This document shows, piece after piece, positions 1-4,945 of a stretch of DNA of 7,223 nucleotides. A model generated the notes under the pieces. That model searched no databases and was not told the origin of the DNA. It saw nothing but the letters and a program-made list of their open reading frames with translations. How positions within the stretch are numbered: the first letter of the stretch is position 1; each line of letters starts with the position of its first letter. The stretch covers positions 1 through 7,223 of the forward strand of contig CALYTX010000066.1 of the NCBI GenBank assembly GCA_945487985.1, given 5' to 3'. Made by a program: the position numbers and the translations under genes. Origin of the DNA: an uncultured Verrucomicrobiota bacterium (GTDB lineage: Bacteria > Verrucomicrobiota > Kiritimatiellia > RFP12 > UBA1067).

Positions 1-120
1 GGAGACGAGCAAATGCTTCTGACCAGTGCGTGGCAAATCGCCTTTTTCAATGGTAAAACATCCCCCTGCCAGCATTAGCAGGCCAAGAAAAAGCGCAGAC
101 GAGAAGACAAGGTGTTTCAC
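1..120 (-). CDS. Putative lipoprotein, N-terminal fragment (runs off left edge)
   Basis: Reading the minus strand from a GTG at 120-118 gives 40 codons without a stop to the window edge. The product begins MKHLVFSSALFLGLLMLAGG followed by Cys21. This is a basic residue, a hydrophobic core of about 14 residues and a small-residue lipobox (L-A-G-G-C), a classic type II signal peptide. The protein should therefore be exported, lipidated on Cys21 and anchored in a membrane. Residues after the Cys (FTIEKGDLPRTGQKHLLVS) are the start of the mature chain, and I do not recognise a family with confidence. There is no clear Shine-Dalgarno before the GTG, but a TATAAT box lies 10 nt upstream, so the mRNA may have almost no leader. 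An in-frame ATG (codon 16) would destroy the signal peptide, so the GTG start is preferred. The gene is transcribed away from rplU. Confidence 0.72.
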   Translation of the reverse strand, partial: MKHLVFSSALFLGLLMLAGGCFTIEKGDLPRTGQKHLLVS

Positions 121-130
121 AGCTTTGAAT

Positions 131-159
131 ATTATATTATTTATCGGCACAAGGTGCAA
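131..159 (-). promoter_or_regulatory. Candidate promoter for the leftward lipoprotein gene
   Basis: On the minus strand a perfect TATAAT lies at 136-131. A weak -35 match (TTGCAC, 159-154) sits 17 nt upstream of it. The predicted transcription start, about 7 nt past the box, falls near 124, only about 4 nt before the GTG at 120. The surrounding DNA is AT-rich (ATTATATTATTTAT on the plus strand), which could produce a TATAAT by chance, so confidence is moderate. Confidence 0.45.
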
Positions 160-177
160 CCCAGAGAACTGCCGCTA

Positions 178-207
178 TTGACAACACCAGCGCGAATTGG
201 GTATAAT
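178..207 (+). promoter_or_regulatory. Sigma70-type promoter of the rplU operon
   Basis: A perfect -35 box TTGACA (178-183) and a perfect -10 box TATAAT (202-207) are separated by 18 nt. Transcription should start near 214, giving an rplU leader of about 60 nt. The bases before the -10 are GGG, so it is not a strict TGn extended -10, but the string GGTATAAT is shared with the icd and fkbH boxes. This is the strongest promoter in the window, as expected for ribosomal protein genes. The lipoprotein promoter diverges from it about 20 nt upstream. Confidence 0.8.
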
Positions 208-212
208 TTGCG

Positions 213-243
213 CTCCAGTTTTTCGTGGAGAGGGTCTTTCCAC
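213..243 (+). promoter_or_regulatory. Candidate structured leader of rplU with alternative hairpins
   Basis: Two hairpins that share bases can form in the predicted 5' leader. The first pairs CTCCA (213-217) with TGGAG (226-230) around an 8-nt loop. The second pairs GTGGAGAG (225-232) with CTTTCCAC (236-243), with one G-U pair and a 3-nt loop. They cannot coexist. An A/G-rich unpaired stretch with the ribosome binding site follows. Ribosomal protein operons often carry autoregulatory leaders, and an L21 leader is known in Firmicutes. I see no sequence match to that motif, so the regulatory role is inference. Confidence 0.35.
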
Positions 244-273
244 AAGGAAAACGGAAGAAAAGGAAAGAAAACA

Positions 274-588
274 ATGGAAGCATATGCTGTTCTCGAAACC
301 GGCGGCAAGCAGGCGCTTGTAAAAGTCGGTGACAAGATCGAGATTGAAAAGCTCTCGGTCGAGGCGGGCGAGGATACCACGCTCACGACGGTTTTGGCCG
401 TCAGCGATGGCTCCGCCCTCAAAGTCGGCACCCCCTATGTGGAAGGTGCATCGGTTACGCTTTCGGTCGTTGGCCACAAGCGCGGTCCGAAGGTTATCAA
501 TTTCAAGGCCAAGCGCCGGAAGGGCGACCGCCGTACCGTCGGTCACCGCCAGTCGCTTACCGTCGCCGTCGTCAAGGCGATCCAGTAA
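274..588 (+). CDS. rplU: 50S ribosomal protein L21
   Basis: The 104-residue product has the length and layout of bacterial L21. It opens with YAVLETGGKQ (residues 4-13), the family's N-terminal signature, and continues with VKVGDKIEIEKL. Near the C-terminus VINFKAKRRKGDRRTVGHRQ corresponds to the basic 23S rRNA-binding segment that ends in a conserved GHRQ. L21 binds 23S rRNA in the large subunit near L20. The ATG at 274 is chosen because it aligns with the family start and follows a purine-rich AAGGAAAG (260-267). Longer in-frame upstream reading would run through the promoter and leader. rpmA follows after 12 nt, the usual rplU-rpmA order. Confidence 0.97.
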   Translation: MEAYAVLETGGKQALVKVGDKIEIEKLSVEAGEDTTLTTVLAVSDGSALKVGTPYVEGASVTLSVVGHKRGPKVINFKAKRRKGDRRTVGHRQSLTVAVVKAIQ

Positions 589-593
589 GGAGG
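587..593 (+). promoter_or_regulatory. Strong Shine-Dalgarno of rpmA
   Basis: AAGGAGG overlaps the rplU stop codon and ends 7 nt before the ATG at 601. This ideal spacing fixes the rpmA start at 601 and rules out the in-frame TTG at 595. It matters because the short, unusual L27 N-terminus depends on this start call. Confidence 0.85.
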
Positions 594-600
594 TTTGCAA

Positions 601-837
601 ATGGCTAGTTCCGCATCTGCGCGCAACGGTCGCGACTCGAATCCGCAATATCTCGGCGTCAAGGCGTACGACGGCCAGTTTCTGAAGACCGGCTCGATTA
701 TCGTCCGCCAGCGCGGCACCAAGATCCACCCCGGCAAGAATGTTGGCCAGGGGCGCGATTTTACGCTTTTCGCGTTAAAAGACGGCAAGGTGAAATTCAT
801 TAAAGACGGCAAGGTCGTCACCATTGTCGAGGCCTAA
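601..837 (+). CDS. rpmA: 50S ribosomal protein L27 with atypical N-terminal tail
   Basis: The 78-residue product carries the L27 core: RNGRDSNPQYLGVK (residues 8-21), then GSIIVRQRGTKIHPGKNVG and GRDFTLFALKDGKVKF. L27 is a large-subunit protein whose flexible N-terminal tail reaches the peptidyl transferase centre in known bacterial ribosomes. That tail normally reads AHKKGGGS or AHKKAGGS after the Met. Here it is ASSASA, shorter by about three residues and without the His and two Lys. The start is secure (strong Shine-Dalgarno 587-593), and no Firmicutes-type cleavable extension is visible. The core looks intact, so the gene is very probably functional. The next gene starts 21 nt downstream. 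Confidence 0.96.
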   Translation: MASSASARNGRDSNPQYLGVKAYDGQFLKTGSIIVRQRGTKIHPGKNVGQGRDFTLFALKDGKVKFIKDGKVVTIVEA

Positions 838-858
838 TCCTCGGGAAAGAAGGTAATT

Positions 859-1071
859 ATGGGTACAGGTCGTACACTCCGCAAAGAATCCCACGTCCGC
901 CCGTGCAAGACGCCTGCCGGCAAGGCTCGCAAGAGCAAGGCCCAGCGCGCGCGTTTGGTCAAGTTCGGCATGAGCGCCGAGACGGTAGCTGCAATGGGCG
1001 ACGAGGATGTCCGCGTGCTCGTTCAGCGCCCGACGGTCGTCAAGAAACTGCTCGCCAAGGCGGCGAAATAA
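859..1071 (+). CDS. Small basic protein of unknown function in the ribosomal operon
   Basis: I do not recognise this 70-residue protein. It has 18 Lys/Arg against 5 Asp/Glu. The first 35 residues are especially basic (12 Lys/Arg, including GKARKSKAQRARLVK), rich in Ala, Gly and Pro, and probably unstructured without a nucleic acid partner. Residues 33-65 look like two short helices, LVKFGMSAETVAAMG and DEDVRVLVQRPTVVKKLL, with regular hydrophobic spacing. There is one Cys (16). A ribosome binding site (AAGG, 850-853) lies 5 nt before the ATG. Its place between rpmA and prmA, the short gaps and the charge suggest an rRNA- or ribosome-associated role, but that is inference. It does not resemble known small ribosomal proteins such as L34, L35 or S21 that I can recall. 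Confidence 0.8.
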   Translation: MGTGRTLRKESHVRPCKTPAGKARKSKAQRARLVKFGMSAETVAAMGDEDVRVLVQRPTVVKKLLAKAAK

Positions 1072-1110
1072 TTATTGCGGTCCGCAAAGGGCCTGCTTTG
1101 GAGACCCGGC

Positions 1111-2064
1111 ATGAACAAAGTTTTCTGCTTGGTCGAAGAAAAATACGCAAATCCCCTCTTCGAGGTTTTCGATGCAGGGGATTTCGTTTTGTCTTCGTAC
1201 CGCGATATCGAATCGGCTACAACTGAAATGGCGATTTATTTCGCCGAAGAGGGACTCTTCGATGAAGCGGAGCGCCGCCTCGCCGCTGCGCTCGAAATCG
1301 TGGGTATTCACGCTCCGATCCAGCGCGCTGTGCTTGCTGATGAAGATTGGCGGCTTTCCTATCGCCGCCATTTCAAAACCGAACAAGTTTCGCGGCGGAT
1401 TTGGACGCACCCGCCATGGGAACCGATGCCAGCTGTCGAGCTGGGCGGAATCGTCGTTACACTCGATCCGGGGATGGCCTTTGGCACGGGAAAGCACGAG
1501 ACGACTAAGGCATGCTTGCAATTCATAGACGAGTTAGGTGCGCAGATGACGCCAGCCGAGCTGCGGAACAGTTCCTTTCTCGACATGGGCGCGGGGTCTG
1601 GGATTCTTTCGATTGCTGCGGCTAAGCTCGGCTTTGGGCAAGTGGCCGGATTTGATATTGATGAAGAGGCTGTCTCTGCATCTCGCCAGAACGCAGCCGA
1701 GAACGGGGTGGTCGTCGATTACCGCATTTTTGCGCTCGGCAAAGGCGCGGTGACGCTGGACGATTCGATTGAAGCAGCCAAGGGGGTGTATCCGGACCTC
1801 GAGCTTAATCTCGCCGCCGTTGGGAGCGAGGCTTCGAACGAGCGAATCTTTCCAGAGGCGGATGTAGTAGTTGCCAATATTCTCGGTCCGCTGCTGATAG
1901 CTTTCGCCAGCGAGATTGCCGCTTATGCGAAAAAGACATTGATCGTCTCGGGGATTTTATCTGAAATCTATCCCAGTGTTCTGGAGGCTTTTGCCGCGTT
2001 CGGCTTTACGGAAAAGGAAAGCAGAACCATTGGGGAGTGGACGACGGGTCTTTTGTCTCGGTAA
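1111..2064 (+). CDS. prmA: Ribosomal protein L11 methyltransferase
   Basis: The protein (317 residues) matches PrmA, which uses S-adenosylmethionine to methylate lysines and the N-terminal amino group of ribosomal protein L11 in the cytoplasm. The family signature DPGMAFGTGKHETT appears with FGTGKH at residues 124-129. SAM motif I is DMGAGSGILSIAAAKLG (from residue 158), and the substrate-binding strand VVANILGPL includes N256-L261. The usual THPTT is KHETT here, a modest change. Residues about 205-245 hold roughly 30 more residues than typical between the motif II region and VVANIL, which explains a length above the usual 290-300. The ATG at 1111 is preferred over a TTG at 1075 because GGAG (1100-1103) lies 7 nt before it. 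It sits 39 nt after the small basic gene and close to two ribosomal protein genes, consistent with a translation operon. Confidence 0.92.
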   Translation: MNKVFCLVEEKYANPLFEVFDAGDFVLSSYRDIESATTEMAIYFAEEGLFDEAERRLAAALEIVGIHAPIQRAVLADEDWRLSYRRHFKTEQVSRRIWTHPPWEPMPAVELGGIVVTLDPGMAFGTGKHETTKACLQFIDELGAQMTPAELRNSSFLDMGAGSGILSIAAAKLGFGQVAGFDIDEEAVSASRQNAAENGVVVDYRIFALGKGAVTLDDSIEAAKGVYPDLELNLAAVGSEASNERIFPEADVVVANILGPLLIAFASEIAAYAKKTLIVSGILSEIYPSVLEAFAAFGFTEKESRTIGEWTTGLLSR

Positions 2065-2129
2065 GCGGACTGTTTTTCTGGCGGGGCTCCGAGCGACAAT
2101 CCCTCTTCAAAGTCGACCGCCGTCAAATT

Positions 2130-2138
2130 TGGTATAAT
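2130..2138 (+). promoter_or_regulatory. Extended -10 promoter immediately before icd
   Basis: TGGTATAAT is a perfect match to the extended -10 consensus TGnTATAAT. No good -35 is visible at 16-18 nt spacing, which an extended -10 can tolerate. Transcription should begin near 2145, 2-4 nt before the icd ATG at 2148. The DNA between box and ATG (TCTCCTGTT) has no Shine-Dalgarno. The 83-nt prmA-icd gap shows no hairpin plus T-run terminator, so some readthrough from prmA is possible. Confidence 0.65.
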
Positions 2139-2147
2139 TCTCCTGTT

Positions 2148-3371
2148 ATGAGCGAAAAGATTACCATGCAGGGCGGGAAGCTGTGCATTCCCGAGAATCC
2201 AGTTATTCCTTTCATTGAAGGCGACGGCACGGGCCCAGATATAACCAGGGCGGCGATGGTCGTCTGGAATGCGGCCGTCGAGAAGGCCTATGGCGGCAAG
2301 AGGAAGATTGTATGGAAGGAAGTCCTTGCCGGCGAGAAGGCTTTCAAGACAACCGGCGAGTGGTTGCCGCGGGCGACCCTGGAGGCGTGCCGCGAGAATC
2401 TTGTCAGTATCAAAGGCCCGCTTACGACGCCGGTTGGCGGAGGCATCCGTTCGATCAACGTCGCCATGCGCCAGGAGCTTGATCTCTATGTCTGTCTACG
2501 CCCGGTGCGCTACTTCCAGGGCGTTCCTTCCCCGGTCAAGCATCCGGAACTCACCGATATGGTAATCTTCCGTGAAAACACCGAAGACATCTACGCTGGC
2601 ATCGAATGGATGAACGGCACGGCCGAGGTCGAAAAGGTGAAAGCCTTTCTGCTTGGGGAGATGGGCGTCAAGAAAATCCGCTTTCCCGAGACGGCGTCGA
2701 TTGGCATCAAGCCAGTTTCGCTCGAAGGAACCGAACGACTCGTCCGGGCGGCGCTCGACTATGCTATCGATAACGACCGCAAATCGGTTACGCTTGTGCA
2801 CAAGGGCAATATCCAGAAGTTTACCGAAGGCGCCTTCCGCGACTGGGGCTATCAGCTTGCGCGGCGCGAATATGGCGCAACGCTGGTCGGCGATGGACCG
2901 TGGTGCGAGTTTGCGAACCCGAAAACCGGGCGCACGATCACGGTCAAGGACTGTATTTGCGACGCCTTCCTGCAACAGATTCTTACCCGTCCGGCGGAAT
3001 ACGATGTGATTGCTACGCTCAATCTCAACGGCGACTACGTTTCCGATGCGCTTGCGGCCACGGTTGGTGGCATCGGCATCGCCCCGGGCGCAAACATCAA
3101 CTATCAGACGGGTGTAGCTGTTTTTGAGGCTACCCACGGCACAGCGCCGAAATACGCCAATCTCGACAAGGTGAATCCCGGCTCGCTGATTCTTTCCGGC
3201 GAGATGATGTTCAGGTATATGGGATGGACCGAGGCGGCTGACATGATTATCGCCGCCATGGACAAGGTGATTGCCGCCAAGACCGTGACCTACGATTTCG
3301 CCCGTCAGATGGATGGCGCGCGCGAACTGAAGTGTTCGGAATTCGCCGCCGCCCTCGCTGCGGCGATGTGA
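2148..3371 (+). CDS. icd: NADP-dependent isocitrate dehydrogenase
   Basis: This 407-residue cytoplasmic enzyme oxidatively decarboxylates isocitrate to 2-oxoglutarate in the TCA cycle. It closely follows the E. coli Icd type: IEGDGTGPDITRA near the N-terminus, GPLTTPVGGGIRSINVAMRQ, VIFRENTEDIYAGIEW, VTLVHKGNIQKFTEGAFRDW, LNLNGDYVSDALAA and FEATHGTAPKYA. Ser102 lies where E. coli has Ser113, the substrate-binding and phosphorylation serine. Lys335-Tyr336 and Tyr382/Arg386 match the E. coli residues that contact the NADP 2'-phosphate, so NADP rather than NAD is expected. The ATG at 2148 aligns with the family start and is about 9 residues shorter than in E. coli. It has no Shine-Dalgarno and follows an extended -10 box by 9 nt. 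No aceK kinase gene is nearby. The radical SAM gene begins 8 nt after the stop. Confidence 0.96.
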   Translation: MSEKITMQGGKLCIPENPVIPFIEGDGTGPDITRAAMVVWNAAVEKAYGGKRKIVWKEVLAGEKAFKTTGEWLPRATLEACRENLVSIKGPLTTPVGGGIRSINVAMRQELDLYVCLRPVRYFQGVPSPVKHPELTDMVIFRENTEDIYAGIEWMNGTAEVEKVKAFLLGEMGVKKIRFPETASIGIKPVSLEGTERLVRAALDYAIDNDRKSVTLVHKGNIQKFTEGAFRDWGYQLARREYGATLVGDGPWCEFANPKTGRTITVKDCICDAFLQQILTRPAEYDVIATLNLNGDYVSDALAATVGGIGIAPGANINYQTGVAVFEATHGTAPKYANLDKVNPGSLILSGEMMFRYMGWTEAADMIIAAMDKVIAAKTVTYDFARQMDGARELKCSEFAAALAAAM

Positions 3372-3379
3372 AGTTGGCG

Positions 3380-4927
3380 ATGACCGCCCGCCCGCTGCTG
3401 TTGCTGACGCCGCCGCTGGTGCAGACGAATGCGCCTTATCCAGCGACGATGCACCTGACGGGATTGTTGCGCGAGCGCGGCGTTGACGTCCACCAGCGAG
3501 ATTTGAGCATCAAGGTGGTGCGCGACGTGCTTTCGCGCTACGGCGGCGACGAGGCCGACGAGCTCATGGAGCTTTTGTCGTCCTCTGCGGTGCCGCCGCA
3601 GGCCAAACTCGAGGCATCGCGGCTGATTGAAGAAATCGCGCTCGACATCCGCGAGACAGTTGATGAGTCATTCGGCTTTTCCCGCTACGGTGAGCGCATC
3701 AGCGCTTCGGCGAGCGATTTCGGCGAAATCGAACGGTTGGTCCGTCGCCGGGGCGTCATTGACCATCCCCTCGAACGTCATCTGGAAAAAGCCATCGCCG
3801 AAACTCGCCCTTGGGCGATTGGCGTGGCCTGTCCGTTCCCGGGCACGCTGGTGGGGGCGTTCAAAATCGCCCGCATGGTGCGCAAGCGCCATCCGTCAAT
3901 CCGTCTGATTCTTGGCGGGGGTTTCGTCTCCACTGAACTGCGCGCGGCCAACGACCCGCGCATCGGGAAGTATTTTGACGAGCTGGTGTTCGACGAGGGG
4001 TATGCGCCGCTGCTCAAACTGATGAAGGCGTCTCGGTTGGACATTCCTCAGTTCGTCCGCCCATCTGATGCGGGCATCGACTGGAGCGAATATTTCGACG
4101 TGGTCGAAACCGAGAATCCGATGCATCGGCTCTGGAGCGTCGGGCGTTGGCGCAAGTTGCAGATGGCACGCGGCTGCTATTGGCACAAGTGTGCTTTTTG
4201 CGATGTGATTCTGCCTTACGTCAACTGTTTCTGTCCGCCCCGCGCCGACGAGATTGTCGAGGCCATGGAATCCGGCAAGAGCTATCATTTCGTCGATGAA
4301 GCTATGCCCCCGGCGCTGGTTCGTCAGGTGTGCGAAGAGTTGATTCGACGAAAAATCGAATGCGAGTGGTGGGGCAATATTCGCTTCGACGCGGCGTTCA
4401 CGCCGGAACTTTGCCGGCTAATGGCCGACGCTGGGTGTATCGCCGTTTCCGGTGGGCTTGAATGCGCCGACGACCGGTTGCTGGCGATGATGCGCAAGGG
4501 CATCACACTCGCCTCGGCGAAGAAAGTGTTGCGTGCTTTCAGTCGCGCTGGCATCATGGTTCATGCATATCTGATGTACGGCTTTCCCACCCAAACGGAG
4601 GCGGAGGCCTATCGCGCGCTCGATTTCGTCCGAGGTCTGTTTGCCGACGGCCTTCTGCAGAGCGCCTTCTATCATCGCTTCGCGCTGACGGTTCATTCTC
4701 CGATTGCCCGCGACGCGAAGAGCTTCGGTATCGAAATACTGCCTAAGAGGGAAGGCAAGTACAGGTTCTGCCTCAACGAGTTGCCTTTTATGGAGCCTTC
4801 CGCGCCAGATTGGGATTTTATCGGCGAGGTGCTCAAGACGGCCTTGTATAATTTCCGCGACGGGCGCGGGCTGGACAAGCCCGCGAGCTATTGGCGGCGG
4901 CTTATTTGTCGCCGCCAAAGGAGTTGA
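3380..4927 (+). CDS. B12-binding-type radical SAM protein, substrate unknown
   Basis: The product (515 residues) has an N-terminal Rossmann-like half of the cobalamin-binding type (about 1-230). It opens with a strand and LTPPLVQTNAPYPATMHLTG, and includes IGVACPFPGTLVGAFKIARM and LILGGGFVS (glycines 179-181). A radical SAM domain follows. The iron-sulfur cysteines are C266, C271 and C274 in ARGCYWHKCAFC, spaced CX4CX2C rather than the common CX3CX2C. Later motifs are GLE (Glu361), KGITLASAKKVLRAFSRAGI and YGFPTQTEAEA (from about 400), typical of B12-dependent methyltransferase-like radical SAM families. No DxHxxG cobalamin motif is evident, as in many members. The reaction cannot be named. 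The ATG at 3380 is chosen; a GTG at 3368 overlapping the icd stop is possible, and neither has a strong ribosome binding site. Tight spacing suggests cotranscription with icd, and fkbH follows. Confidence 0.85.
   Translation: MTARPLLLLTPPLVQTNAPYPATMHLTGLLRERGVDVHQRDLSIKVVRDVLSRYGGDEADELMELLSSSAVPPQAKLEASRLIEEIALDIRETVDESFGFSRYGERISASASDFGEIERLVRRRGVIDHPLERHLEKAIAETRPWAIGVACPFPGTLVGAFKIARMVRKRHPSIRLILGGGFVSTELRAANDPRIGKYFDELVFDEGYAPLLKLMKASRLDIPQFVRPSDAGIDWSEYFDVVETENPMHRLWSVGRWRKLQMARGCYWHKCAFCDVILPYVNCFCPPRADEIVEAMESGKSYHFVDEAMPPALVRQVCEELIRRKIECEWWGNIRFDAAFTPELCRLMADAGCIAVSGGLECADDRLLAMMRKGITLASAKKVLRAFSRAGIMVHAYLMYGFPTQTEAEAYRALDFVRGLFADGLLQSAFYHRFALTVHSPIARDAKSFGIEILPKREGKYRFCLNELPFMEPSAPDWDFIGEVLKTALYNFRDGRGLDKPASYWRRLICRRQRS
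4865..4885 (+). other. GC-rich hairpin in the 3' end of the radical SAM gene
   Basis: CGCGGGCT (4865-4872) and AGCCCGCG (4878-4885) form a perfect 8-bp stem with the 5-nt loop GGACA. It lies in coding sequence 40-60 nt before the radical SAM stop codon and 6 nt upstream of a second hairpin. Confidence 0.5.
4891..4918 (+). other. Second hairpin, abutting the fkbH ribosome binding site
   Basis: TTGGCGGCG (4891-4899) and CGCCGCCAA (4910-4918) form a perfect 9-bp stem, extended by a G-U pair (4900-4909), with an 8-nt loop CTTATTTG. No T-run follows, so it is not a standard intrinsic terminator. Its last two bases are the first two of AAAGGAG (4917-4923), so folding could partly mask the ribosome binding site for fkbH. 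It ends 14 nt before the fkbH -10 box. Confidence 0.5.
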
Positions 4928-4938
4928 TTTGGTATAAT
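4917..4938 (+). promoter_or_regulatory. Ribosome binding site and extended -10 box overlapping the fkbH start
   Basis: AAAGGAG (4917-4923) lies 13 nt before an ATG at 4937 and 22 nt before the in-frame ATG at 4946. A perfect extended -10 TGGTATAAT spans 4930-4938, and its last two bases are the A and T of the first ATG. Transcription from it would begin near 4945, so that message could only use the ATG at 4946 and would be leaderless. Readthrough mRNA from the radical SAM gene could use the ATG at 4937. Confidence 0.55.
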
Positions 4939-4945
4939 GACAGCC

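Noticed and set aside
1075..1087. 13-bp dyad TTGCGGTCCGCAA between the small basic gene and prmA
   Set aside because: The 1-nt centre leaves no room for a full-length hairpin, no T-run follows, and a single short palindrome is weak evidence for an operator.
2065..2147. Possible terminator in the prmA-icd gap
   Set aside because: The only inverted match (CTCGG at 2056-2060 with CCGAG at 2089-2093) is 5 bp with a 28-nt loop, and the T-run lies inside the loop rather than after the stem.
2496..3137. A 213-codon minus-strand open frame opposite icd
   Set aside because: It is fully antisense to a highly conserved icd coding region, has no domain-like pattern, and is best explained as a codon-bias shadow.
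3485..3502. DVHQRD in the radical SAM protein resembling the cobalamin DxHxxG motif
   Set aside because: The last residue is Asp, not Gly, and it lies on the second strand of the domain rather than in the cobalamin-binding loop, so it is a coincidental resemblance.
4847..4852. A TATAAT inside the radical SAM gene (TTGTATAATTT)
   Set aside because: It lacks the TGn extension and any -35 match, encodes conserved-looking residues (YNF), and lies about 95 nt from fkbH with two hairpins between. Probably chance.
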